DNA from: Gammaproteobacteria bacterium
GTDB lineage: Bacteria > Pseudomonadota > Gammaproteobacteria > GCA-001735895
Length of the DNA: 45,507 nt
NCBI GenBank assembly: GCA_014382695.1
Contig: JACNJF010000099.1
Location: 1 to 45,507 of the forward strand
Direction of reading: 5' to 3'
The notes beneath the pieces were generated by a model. That model did no database searches and was not told where the DNA came from. It worked only from the letters and a program-made list of their open reading frames with translations. The position numbers and the translations under genes were made by a program. This document shows, one piece after another, positions 32,043-42,096 of this stretch; positions within the stretch are counted from its first letter, which is position 1, and each line of letters begins with the position of its first letter.

Positions 32043-33149
32043 TTAGAATTCGCCCGTAGCACCGGCCATCATGATGTCCAGCATGTTCTGGTTAACCTTC
32101 ATTGCGGTTGCACTCACACTGTCTGGAATCAGTCGGTTGTTGATTAGCATATCCAGGTTCAGCATCATGAACCAGATATCGCCCTGCTGGTCTTCGACCA
32201 CTGAAACTCTGCACGGCATATAACTGGCAAATACAGGATCAACTGTAATCATGGTAAGCGCATCGACCGGGCTGCAGTACTGGAAGATTGCCAGATAAGG
32301 GGAATCGATTCCGCGCTCTTCCAGTTCCTTCGAAACATGCTGTTCTCCAACCAGCTTCATGTTTTTTTCGATCGCCATCGAGTTCATCGCTGCCGTCGCA
32401 TCCTCTACCGTAATCCCTTTCCGCATCTTGATTCTGACCACGGTTTGCTGAATGTCGGTAATAATGATGCCGGCCTTCTGTTCTGGTGTCGTTTTGCGGG
32501 TGGAGGCCTGAATCACTGGTGCCACAAATTTGTAACCATCAACCCCTTTTTTATCATCCAGAGTGGTGAGGTAGGCTGAAATATCCATCAACTCCTGTTC
32601 CTCATAATCATTAAAGCTATCATCATCGGGGTCGTTATCATGAAAACGCGACTTGGCGCGGAAGTGACTCATGATGGTATAGATGTAAGCCTGATGCTGA
32701 CCCGCGAGTGGGGGAGCGCCTTTACGGGGCTTACCGTAGCCATCGGTACCATGGCAACTGTTACAGTCTCTATAGCCTTTTTCACCTTCTTCAATGTTGC
32801 CCGATATGGCCTGTATATCAAAATCTTTATCGGAGCTTAGGTCGAGCATGGAGATATAGGCTGCAATATCTTCTATGTCCTGTTCCGTCATGTTTTTGAG
32901 CCCGGATGTTTTCACCATTAATTCATAATTTCTGACGCCGTCACGGTAGTCCTTGATGGCCTTGATTAGATACTCTTTAGGCATGCCAGCAATACGTGGA
33001 GAAAGGGTGCCGGTTGCTCCCTGCCCATATAGTCCATGACATAAGGCACAGCTTTTATTGATTCTGGCACCATTGGAAAGATCGGCGGATTGGGCTGGCA
33101 GGGATAAACTACAGAGGGTGAAAAAAAGTAAAAATAAGATTTTTTGCAT
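32043..33149 (-). CDS. Exported protein: two cytochrome c domains fused to a C-terminal DUF302 domain
   Basis: Signal peptide; heme motifs CALCH and CNSCH; C-terminal ~140 aa DUF302-like (KLVGEQHVSKELEERG...LAIFQYCSPVDALTMITVDPVFASYMPCRVSVVED). Confidence 0.85.
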   Translation of the reverse strand: MQKILFLLFFTLCSLSLPAQSADLSNGARINKSCALCHGLYGQGATGTLSPRIAGMPKEYLIKAIKDYRDGVRNYELMVKTSGLKNMTEQDIEDIAAYISMLDLSSDKDFDIQAISGNIEEGEKGYRDCNSCHGTDGYGKPRKGAPPLAGQHQAYIYTIMSHFRAKSRFHDNDPDDDSFNDYEEQELMDISAYLTTLDDKKGVDGYKFVAPVIQASTRKTTPEQKAGIIITDIQQTVVRIKMRKGITVEDATAAMNSMAIEKNMKLVGEQHVSKELEERGIDSPYLAIFQYCSPVDALTMITVDPVFASYMPCRVSVVEDQQGDIWFMMLNLDMLINNRLIPDSVSATAMKVNQNMLDIMMAGATGEF

Positions 33150-33387
33150 GATATCTCCTTAATTATTGGAATTGTTTATTTTTATTGCTTTTAATGCGCT
33201 GCCATTGTGCCAAAAAAGTGAAGTATAGTGAATAATTCAGATTTACTCAGGCCTGCTTGAGGCGGTTTATTTGATGTATTTAACGCATAAAAACAGGCTG
33301 CAGCGTCTGTTTGGCGCTGAGGATGTTAAAAAAAGGCGAAAGGACAGTAGCGCGCAGGTCTAGGTGGGGACCATTTTATGAGGTAAT

Positions 33388-33423
33388 CCGTCCGAATAAT
33401 TCTAGTCTGAAAAATTCGGACGG
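33388..33423. terminator. Inverted repeat at the 3' side of the motor-like operon (possible terminator or 3' stabiliser)
   Basis: CCGTCCGAAT-N16-ATTCGGACGG, perfect 10-bp arms; no strong T-tract. Confidence 0.4.
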
Positions 33424-33440
33424 TGGATGTGGTTCAGGTT

Positions 33441-34442
33441 TTATTGTTCTGCAGTTTCACTCGATGCATCCTGCTGGTAGTAGTAATCGTATTTATCCAG
33501 CAGCGACTTCATCAGGCCCCAGGCTTCGTTATAGCTTAAACCGCTATCCTTCGGAATGATGATCTTGACATAAAGATCCTTGCCTTTTTCCTTTTTCAGT
33601 TCGACCAGACGTTTTTCTACTTTAGCCAGAGGCAGATTAATGTAGTTTTTATCATCTGGCTCCTTGAAGCGGTACACATCCCCACCTTTTTCCTTCACGT
33701 AATAAACTTCCGCGACATACTTGCCCTGAGCACTGCGCGAAGGTTTGATGAGCTGGTCGTACTTGGATTTAACGACTTCGTAATCGCCTTTCAGCGTGAG
33801 AAGCTGGCGATTGTATTCAATTTTTTCCTGTTCCAGCATCTGAATACTGGTTTTCTGTTTTTCGGTAGTGGCATTCAGCACGGCTATCTCGGCAGTTGCC
33901 ATTTCGAGCTCCTGCTGGGTCGCCTGCAGTATCTGACGCTGCCGTTCCAGCTTGAGTCTTAAATCGGCCAGCTGCTGAGCGAACTCTTCAGATTCGGCGG
34001 TGATCACATTGATTTTGCTGTAGGCAACGGTGAGGTCGGTCTGTCCGAGCAAAATCTGACTCTTTAGATTCAGTCTTTCGGTTTCCAGTGTGGTGATGAT
34101 CTGCAGTTTACGCGCATTTTCACGTTCTGCTTTGTTCAGCAGTTCATCTCTTTCCATAATACGCAGGCGTAGAATAGAGTTCAGCTGCTCGGCATTAATC
34201 AGGCGTTCTTCCAGCGTGGCGTTTTCCATGGTGGTGGTTTCAATCACCTGGGCAGCCATTTTTTCTGCTTCGATACTGTCCTTCAACTCAGCAACCAGGC
34301 CATAGTTACGTACGATCAGCAGGCTGGTGGCGAGCAGAAAAATCAATACCACGACCATCATGATATCGGTAAACGATGGCCAGAATGAATCCCCGTTATC
34401 GGAGTCGAGGCTATGCGGCCCTAAGGGTGAAAATGCACTCAT
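33441..34442 (-). CDS. MotB/TolR/ExbD-like motor subunit with single TM, long coiled coil and small C-terminal domain
   Basis: SFWPSFTDIMMVVVLIFLLATSLLIV (single TM with Asp as in MotB/TolR/ExbD), about 180 aa of heptad-rich coiled coil, C-terminal KDLYVKIIIPKDSGLSYNEAWGLMKSLLDKY; 4-nt overlap with the MotA-like gene. Confidence 0.65.
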   Translation of the reverse strand: MSAFSPLGPHSLDSDNGDSFWPSFTDIMMVVVLIFLLATSLLIVRNYGLVAELKDSIEAEKMAAQVIETTTMENATLEERLINAEQLNSILRLRIMERDELLNKAERENARKLQIITTLETERLNLKSQILLGQTDLTVAYSKINVITAESEEFAQQLADLRLKLERQRQILQATQQELEMATAEIAVLNATTEKQKTSIQMLEQEKIEYNRQLLTLKGDYEVVKSKYDQLIKPSRSAQGKYVAEVYYVKEKGGDVYRFKEPDDKNYINLPLAKVEKRLVELKKEKGKDLYVKIIIPKDSGLSYNEAWGLMKSLLDKYDYYYQQDASSETAEQ

Positions 34443-35383
34443 TCCTTACCTGGAGCAGGAGCAGGCAGACGGAAACCTTCGCGTAGAATGTGTTTGATAG
34501 TACCAATATCGTTGGTCAGTGTATCCATCTGCTGTTTATTGTTTTCAATACTCTGCTGCAGGATGTGCGCCGAACTCATATAGATTTGCTGAGTTTCGGT
34601 CATTTTTTCGGTGGCACGAATGATACCTTTGATCAGGCCTGCCATCTGGTTGATGACTTCTTCGCTGCGCTTTACAAACTTGGGGATCAGGTAGACTGAA
34701 GTCAGATGCTCGATGCCGCTGATCAAATGCGTCTGTACATCCTTAACCCGCAAATAAAAATATCCGAACACGATATAACTCACAATCGCGGTAATAGTGG
34801 TGGAAAGCGCGGTGGACATGCCATGTATTACCAGTCCCATACCGTCCAGTCCGGTGCCGGCGGTTTCTATCAGGTCTGAAGCGCCGAGCAGCGCGATTGA
34901 GAGTGAAATGATGGTACCGAATACACCGGTCAATATAAGAATATTATTGATAAAGCGAACCACGCCGAGGCGGGTTCCTTCGTCTGCGGTCAGCATCGCG
35001 GCGAGGGCATTATGATTGATTTCCCCATGTGCAGCGTTGATCGATTTCATCGTGGCGAAACGTTTTACAATCAGGCTATTGCTATTGATGCCATCGATCG
35101 GGTTGGCCTGAATAGCCTCAATATTTTCCACAAAAGCCGTGAGAGCGGCTTCTTCGGTGCTGTAACGGATTAGCAATACCAGCAGATTGATCAGGCCGAA
35201 CAGGAAGATACCGGCGATGCTACTGTTGATAATAATGCCGGTATTGGTCTGCTGATTTTCCAGGTAAAAGTGATTCAGGAATTCAGCATTAAAGAAAATT
35301 ACAACACCGACCAGAATGATCGCGATCAGAAACTGAATCAGAATTCTATTGCTGAGTTTAATGAGAAGGCGATGCGTATCCAT
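34439..35383 (-). CDS. MotA/TolQ/ExbB proton-channel family protein
   Basis: Four predicted TM segments; ILTGVFGTIISLSIALLGASDLIE...GMGLVIHGMSTALSTTITAIVSYIVFGYFY, the family core pore motif. Confidence 0.8.
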   Translation of the reverse strand: MDTHRLLIKLSNRILIQFLIAIILVGVVIFFNAEFLNHFYLENQQTNTGIIINSSIAGIFLFGLINLLVLLIRYSTEEAALTAFVENIEAIQANPIDGINSNSLIVKRFATMKSINAAHGEINHNALAAMLTADEGTRLGVVRFINNILILTGVFGTIISLSIALLGASDLIETAGTGLDGMGLVIHGMSTALSTTITAIVSYIVFGYFYLRVKDVQTHLISGIEHLTSVYLIPKFVKRSEEVINQMAGLIKGIIRATEKMTETQQIYMSSAHILQQSIENNKQQMDTLTNDIGTIKHILREGFRLPAPAPGKE

Positions 35384-35435
35384 AACAAATCCGAAGGTAA
35401 TCTGACAGTTTAAAGCAGAGCACTAGCGCGATAGT

Positions 35436-36077
35436 TTATTGTTGAGCCAGTGCATCGTAGCCCTGATTACGAATCAGGTCTTTAAAGTAGGCTCGGTAGT
35501 AGGCAATAGCGCTATTGCCGTTGGTGCCGACATCATAAATCTTCCAGCCCTGAGGACCCTGCATAAAACGGAAATCGATACGGATCGGATAATTGGTGGA
35601 TGGGATCACGCGCGCAGTTACCACGACTTCATCATAGCCCTGACGACGTGGTGCTAAGAATTCAACCCGTGGTTGGGCATCACCGTAGGCGCTTACAATG
35701 CGTGCAAATGCGGTAAAGAACAGTTTTTTCAGATTTGACTGAAAAATGTACTGTTGTGCCGAATTCATGCGTTGATAATGATAGCCGGCAGACCAGCGCG
35801 CCATCTGTTCAAAATCAAAAAAAGGTGAAATCTGACTGTCGAGGAAAGCGATGATCGTGTCCTGATTAGGAACCTCACCGGATTTCATATAGTTCTGCAA
35901 TACATTGATGCCGAGTTCGAGTAGCTGGGCTGGTGATTGCTGGCTGTAGTTTGGATACTGCTGATAAGACTGGTTATAAGGCTGGGCATAGCCGCCATAT
36001 CCTGGAGCCTGCGCAGAGGCATTAAAGCTGATAAGAGCCATGGACAATGTGAGAAGCATAGAGCTGAGACGTTTCAT
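35436..36077 (-). CDS. MlaC/Ttg2D-like periplasmic phospholipid-binding protein
   Basis: Signal peptide; FFDFEQMARWSAGYHYQRMNSAQQYIFQSNLKKLFFTAFARIVSAY, VTARVIPSTNYPIRIDFRFMQGPQGWKIYDVGTNGNSAIAYYRAYFKDLI. Confidence 0.85.
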   Translation of the reverse strand: MKRLSSMLLTLSMALISFNASAQAPGYGGYAQPYNQSYQQYPNYSQQSPAQLLELGINVLQNYMKSGEVPNQDTIIAFLDSQISPFFDFEQMARWSAGYHYQRMNSAQQYIFQSNLKKLFFTAFARIVSAYGDAQPRVEFLAPRRQGYDEVVVTARVIPSTNYPIRIDFRFMQGPQGWKIYDVGTNGNSAIAYYRAYFKDLIRNQGYDALAQQ

Positions 36078-36168
36078 GATATTCTCTTTAATTTAGCTGT
36101 TGATGCGTGTTTGATAATGACGAGCAGAAGCTACGTATCATACAAACAGGAAAGTTTAACTACATGTT

Positions 36169-36255
36169 TGGTACCGGGGGGGGGACTCGAACCCCCAAGG
36201 TGTTACCACCAGCGGATTTTGAATCCGCCGCGTCTACCAGTTCCGCCACCCCGGC
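36169..36255 (-). tRNA. tRNA-Leu (anticodon CAA), long variable arm, CCA encoded
   Basis: Minus strand GCCGGGGTGGCGGAACTGGTAGACGC...GCGGATTCAAAATCCGC...GGGGGTTCGAGTCCCCC...CCCCGGTACCA. Confidence 0.95.
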
Positions 36256-36418
36256 AATATGGCAGGGGATTCTAATTCATTATCCTTTCAAGTGGTAGTT
36301 CTAAACTTAGAAATTTTTGTCGATAATGCATGGCGGTAGAGCTCTGGAAATACTGAACTGTTTGCCCCTGATCCGTGATTACCAGTATCATTGCGCCCCC
36401 GTACTTTTTGTCACCACT

Positions 36419-37462
36419 ATGAAAGCTGCTGATTTTGATTATCTGTTACCCGAGCATCTGATCGCGCAGCAGCCGTTGACGCAACGTAAATCGTCCAGAT
36501 TACTGTTGCTCGATGCTCAGACGCAAACCCTGACGGATGAAACTTTCAGCCATTTTCCCCGCCTGTTACAGCCGGGTGATCTGCTGGTATTCAATGATAC
36601 GCGCGTCTTTCCTGCGCGTTTATTCGGGCACAAACAAAGTGGCGGCAAGATTGAAGTACTGGTGGAACGAATACTCGATGATTCGCGCATTCTGGCCCAT
36701 ATACGATCGAGTAAATCACCGCGTGCCGAGAGCTGGCTGCAACTGGAGCAGGCAATCGACTGTCAGGTGCTGGGCCGGCAGGGTGAGTTATTTATACTCC
36801 AGCAGCAAACCGGGCAGAGCTGGTTAAGTCTGTTGCAGCAGTTCGGCCATATCCCGCTGCCACCCTATATTCAACGTGCCGATGAAGACAATGATCGGGA
36901 GCGTTACCAGACCGTGTATGCGCGTAAACCAGGGGCTGTCGCAGCGCCAACTGCGGGGCTACATTTTGATCAGGCGATGCTCGATTCCATCCAGCAGCAG
37001 GGCATAGAAATGGCATTCGTGACCCTGCATGTCGGTGCCGGAACCTTCCAGCCAGTTAGAGTGGACGATGTTGCTGAACATATCATGCATGCGGAATATG
37101 TGGAGGTGTCCGCTTCGGTCTGTGCACAGATTGAACAGACCCGGTTGCGTGGTGGACGTGTGATTGCGATTGGCACCACGGTCGTACGCAGCCTGGAAAG
37201 TGCCGCGCGCGATGGCAAACTGAAGCCGCTGTCAGCCGACACCCGCCTGTTCATTACACCCGGCTTCAGGTTTAACGTAGTGGATGCGATGCTAACCAAT
37301 TTTCATCTGCCCCGCTCGACACTGTTGATGCTGGTGAGTGCGTTTGCAGGACAGGACTTTATGCTGCGGGCCTACCGCCATGCGGTGCAGCAACAGTATC
37401 GTTTCTTCAGTTATGGCGATGCGATGTTTATCGGTAAAGGAAACTGCGATATCGAAACTTGA
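36419..37462 (+). CDS. queA: S-adenosylmethionine:tRNA ribosyltransferase-isomerase
   Basis: [51 protein letters not shown]. Confidence 0.96.
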   Translation: MKAADFDYLLPEHLIAQQPLTQRKSSRLLLLDAQTQTLTDETFSHFPRLLQPGDLLVFNDTRVFPARLFGHKQSGGKIEVLVERILDDSRILAHIRSSKSPRAESWLQLEQAIDCQVLGRQGELFILQQQTGQSWLSLLQQFGHIPLPPYIQRADEDNDRERYQTVYARKPGAVAAPTAGLHFDQAMLDSIQQQGIEMAFVTLHVGAGTFQPVRVDDVAEHIMHAEYVEVSASVCAQIEQTRLRGGRVIAIGTTVVRSLESAARDGKLKPLSADTRLFITPGFRFNVVDAMLTNFHLPRSTLLMLVSAFAGQDFMLRAYRHAVQQQYRFFSYGDAMFIGKGNCDIET

Positions 37463-37491
37463 TAAAAGCCTGTCACGAAGATCTTGATGAG

Positions 37492-37533
37492 CACGAAGTC
37501 CACGAAGACGTAACGATCTTCGTGTACTTCGTG
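37492..37533. repeat. Inverted repeat built from CACGAAG / CTTCGTG units
   Basis: CACGAAGTCCACGAAG (37492-37507) versus CTTCGTGTACTTCGTG (37518-37533): 15 of 16 bp complementary; another CACGAAG at 37474. Confidence 0.8.
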
Positions 37534-37575
37534 GTTTAACATTCACCAGTTCCAGACCAACCCAATAAAAGATGA

Positions 37576-38682
<1,107 letters not shown>

Positions 38683-38794
38683 AGCCCTGATAATTAGTCG
38701 TGGAGGCGCCGAATACCCTTCAACTAAGCGGGACACTGTGCCATAATACGCGCCGTTTTAATCCCATCCAGACCATTTTGATTAAGGAAATTTT

Positions 38795-39124
38795 ATGAGC
38801 TTTTTTATTAGTGATGCGATCGCACAGGCAGCACCTGCAACACAGAGCGACCCTCTGATGTCTTTTCTGCCATTAGTCATTCTTTTCGTTGTTTTCTATT
38901 TTCTATTGATTCGCCCTCAGCAAAAGAAAGCCAAAGAGCATAAGACGATGGTTCAAAACCTGTCCAAGGGCGATGAGATCGTGACCCAGGGCGGAATTCT
39001 CGGCAAGGTAACCGATGTATCGGAAAATATTCTGACCTGCAAAATTGCTGATAATGTTGAAGTTAAAGTCCAAAGCCATGCAGTCGCTACGGTTTTGCCT
39101 AAAGGAACTATCAAGAATCTGTAG
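38795..39124 (+). CDS. yajC: Preprotein translocase subunit YajC
   Basis: FLPLVILFVVFYFLLIRPQQKKAKEHKTMVQNLSKGDEIVTQGGILG. Confidence 0.96.
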   Translation: MSFFISDAIAQAAPATQSDPLMSFLPLVILFVVFYFLLIRPQQKKAKEHKTMVQNLSKGDEIVTQGGILGKVTDVSENILTCKIADNVEVKVQSHAVATVLPKGTIKNL

Positions 39125-39130
39125 ACTGTC

Positions 39131-40999
39131 ATGCTTAATCATTATCCTGCCTGGAAATACCTGCTACTGATCATCATTGTTGGTCTGGGGCTGATCTATG
39201 CTGCTCCGAACCTGTATGGTGAAAACCCAGCGGTTCAAATCTCACATCGTGTCAACATTATTAATCAGGACGAGATTGATAAAGTTACGACGGTTCTAAA
39301 AAACCTGAATATCGATTATCGCTCGATTGAAATGGGTGACGGCTTTATTCTGGTTCGCTTTGCCAACGAAGATCAGCAGCTGAAAGCCGCTTCTGATATC
39401 AAGGAAGTGCTGCAGGATAAGGACAGTCGCTATAGCGTAGCGCTCAATCTGGCACCTGCGACACCGGACTGGTTAAGGTCTCTGAATGCGCTGCCAATGT
39501 ATCTCGGACTCGATTTACGCGGCGGTGTGCACTTCCTGATGGAAGTCGATATGGAGTCTGCGATCAGTAAAGCACTCGAGCGTGCTTCCACCGAGATCCG
39601 AACCTTCCTGCGAGAAGAAAAGATCCGTTACAGCTCGGTGCAAGCTGAAAAAGGCGGGCTTGAGATTGGTTTTGCAACCCTGGCCGAAAGGGATCAAACC
39701 CTGCTTCGACTGGAAGAAGAGTTTCGTGACTTTGTGCTGACCACGACCGAAGATGAGCGCAACTTTTATATCCAGTTAAATTACAGCGAAACCTCGCTGA
39801 AAGCCGAGAAGAATGCCGCGCTAACTCAGAATATTTCCACCCTGAAAAATCGTGTGAATGAATTGGGTGTTGCAGAGCCGGTCATTCAGCAACAGGGGGA
39901 TGACCGCGTGGTGGTTCAGTTACCGGGTGTACAGGATACGGTAAGGGCCAAGGAAATACTCGGTGCTACCGCGACTCTGGAGTTCCGTCTGGTACAGGGT
40001 TCCCTGTCTGAATGGGCTGAAGCGGATAGATCGGGCAAGGTACCGGTTACCGCAAAACTCTATAAGCAAACCGATGGCTCGCCGGTCATGTTGAGCCGAC
40101 GTATCATTGTGACCGGTGACCAGATTGTCGGTGCGGCTTCAGGCATCGATAGTCAGTCCGGTACGCCGGATGTCACCATTACCCTGAACAGTAAAGGTGC
40201 TGATCGCATGAGCAAGGTCACGCGCGATAATATCGGCAAGCCGATGGGCGTTGTCTTCATCGAAGATAAATACGAGTTTCGTGATGTGGATGGTACTCAG
40301 CAGCGGATTAAAAAGACCGAGCAGCGCGTAATTAATGTGGCCACCATCCGTGACCAGCTAAGCAAGCGTTTTCACATCACCGGTCTGGATAGTACCCGTG
40401 AAGCACGTGATCTGGCGCTGTTGCTACGTGCCGGTGCGCTGCGTGCGCCGATGCTGATTATCGAAGAACGTACCATTGGCCCGAGTCTGGGACAGGAAAA
40501 TATCAACAAAGGAATGATATCGGTCGTGGCAGGTTTTGTCGCAGTTCTAGTGTTTATGGCGGTTTACTACAAGGTGTTTGGGCTGATTGCGAACGTGGCA
40601 TTGACATTCAATCTAGTGTTGCTGGTGGCGGTACTGTCGATGTTACAGGCCACTCTGACCCTGCCGGGTATCGCGGGTATCGTATTAACCGTTGGTATGG
40701 CGGTGGATGCCAACGTGCTGATCTTTGAGCGTATCCGTGAAGAGTTGCGCGCGGGGAATTCTCCGCAGGCTTCGATCTTTTCCGGCTATCAGAAAGCCTT
40801 CAGTACCATAGCAGATGCGAATATCACGACCCTGATCGTCGCGGTGATTCTGTTTGGTTTTGGCACCGGGCCGATCCAGGGTTTTGCAGTCACACTTTCT
40901 ATCGGTATTCTGACTTCCATGTTTACCGCCATCATGGGGACACGCGCCATCGTGAACTTTATCTATGGCCGTAAAAACATCAGAAAGCTTTCGATCTGA
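39131..40999 (+). CDS. secD: Protein translocase subunit SecD
   Basis: LGLDLRGGVHFLMEVD, VVQLPGVQD, VGMAVDANVLIFERIREE. Confidence 0.97.
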   Translation: MLNHYPAWKYLLLIIIVGLGLIYAAPNLYGENPAVQISHRVNIINQDEIDKVTTVLKNLNIDYRSIEMGDGFILVRFANEDQQLKAASDIKEVLQDKDSRYSVALNLAPATPDWLRSLNALPMYLGLDLRGGVHFLMEVDMESAISKALERASTEIRTFLREEKIRYSSVQAEKGGLEIGFATLAERDQTLLRLEEEFRDFVLTTTEDERNFYIQLNYSETSLKAEKNAALTQNISTLKNRVNELGVAEPVIQQQGDDRVVVQLPGVQDTVRAKEILGATATLEFRLVQGSLSEWAEADRSGKVPVTAKLYKQTDGSPVMLSRRIIVTGDQIVGAASGIDSQSGTPDVTITLNSKGADRMSKVTRDNIGKPMGVVFIEDKYEFRDVDGTQQRIKKTEQRVINVATIRDQLSKRFHITGLDSTREARDLALLLRAGALRAPMLIIEERTIGPSLGQENINKGMISVVAGFVAVLVFMAVYYKVFGLIANVALTFNLVLLVAVLSMLQATLTLPGIAGIVLTVGMAVDANVLIFERIREELRAGNSPQASIFSGYQKAFSTIADANITTLIVAVILFGFGTGPIQGFAVTLSIGILTSMFTAIMGTRAIVNFIYGRKNIRKLSI

Positions 41000-41026
41000 T
41001 CAGACTTATTCTTCAGGAAAAATATT

Positions 41027-41980
41027 ATGGTATTTAAACAGATCGATTTTATGGGGCTGCGCAAGGTGGCTATATCCATATCACTGGCTCTGATGCTTGT
41101 TTCTATCGTCAGCCTTTTCATCAATAAACTGAATGTCGGAATCGACTTTACCGGCGGAAGTGTGATCGAAGTAGGTTATGAACATTCGGTTGATCTTCAG
41201 CCAATTCGCCAGGTGCTGAGTGACGCCGGTTTTGGTGATGCTATCGTGCAGCATTTCGGTAGCGCCAAAGAGGTTCTGATTCGACTGGTTCCGACCGATG
41301 GGCAAAACAAGGCTGAGCTTAGCTCACTGATCATTCCGCTGCTGTCTAAGCTGAGTGACAATAAAATGCAGGTGCGCCGGGTTGATTTTGTCGGTCCTCA
41401 GGTGGGTGAAGAACTACGCGAAGATGGTGGACTGGCGGTGCTGTATGCACTGATTGCGATACTGATCTATGTATCACTGCGCTTTGAGTACCGCTTTTCG
41501 CTGGGTGCTGTGGCAGCCCTGATTCATGACGTGATCATTACCCTCGGGGTATTTTCCATACTCCAGCTGGATTTCGATCTGAGTGTACTGGCCGCAGTGC
41601 TGGCGGTTATCGGTTACTCCCTGAATGATACCATCGTAGTATTCGATCGTATTCGCGAAAACTTTAAGTCGATCCGCAAAAAAGAACCGGTTGATATTAT
41701 CAATATTTCGATTAATCAGACCATTTCACGAACCTTGATGACTTCTTTAACCACCTTACTGGTGCTGTTTTCGCTGTATTTTCTGGGTGGTGAAGTGATT
41801 GAGTCGTTCGCACTGGCGCTGATTATCGGTATTGTGGTGGGAACTTACTCTTCTATCTATGTAGCCAGTGCCAGTGCGCTGATGCTGGGTGTAACCCGCT
41901 CCGACCTGCTGGTACATGTTAAAGAGGAAGGGGAGGTGGAAGGAGAGACTGAAGGCTTAACGGATGATCGTCGTCCCTGA
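41027..41980 (+). CDS. secF: Protein translocase subunit SecF
   Basis: VGIDFTGGSVIEV, VGPQVGEELREDGG, YSLNDTIVVFDRIREN. Confidence 0.97.
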   Translation: MVFKQIDFMGLRKVAISISLALMLVSIVSLFINKLNVGIDFTGGSVIEVGYEHSVDLQPIRQVLSDAGFGDAIVQHFGSAKEVLIRLVPTDGQNKAELSSLIIPLLSKLSDNKMQVRRVDFVGPQVGEELREDGGLAVLYALIAILIYVSLRFEYRFSLGAVAALIHDVIITLGVFSILQLDFDLSVLAAVLAVIGYSLNDTIVVFDRIRENFKSIRKKEPVDIINISINQTISRTLMTSLTTLLVLFSLYFLGGEVIESFALALIIGIVVGTYSSIYVASASALMLGVTRSDLLVHVKEEGEVEGETEGLTDDRRP

Positions 41981-42021
41981 GTTGATTTCTTGCTGATACC
42001 AATATCAGCAGACTCTACTGC

Positions 42022-42054
42022 AAAAAATGCCGGCTTGAATGCCGGCATTTTTTT
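42022..42054. terminator. Bidirectional rho-independent terminator between secF and the convergent rhodanese gene
   Basis: AAAAAATGCCGGC-TTGAAT-GCCGGCATTTTTTT. Confidence 0.88.
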
Positions 42055-42096
42055 GAATACAGGGAACCAAGACCAGGGGTAACCAGGCCTGGTAGA

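Noticed and set aside
33441-35383. Possible Zorya (ZorAB) anti-phage defence system
   Set aside because: No zorC/zorD/zorE-like helicase or nuclease genes are adjacent, and the B subunit lacks an evident OmpA-like peptidoglycan-binding domain; housekeeping genes surround it rather than a defence island.
36107-36298. Small + strand ORF MFDNDEQKL...MFGTGGGTRTPKVLPPADFESAA
   Set aside because: It reads antisense through the tRNA-Leu gene; GGGTRTPKVLPPADFESAA-type peptides are a classic spurious translation of tRNA-Leu. The same applies to 35937..36275.
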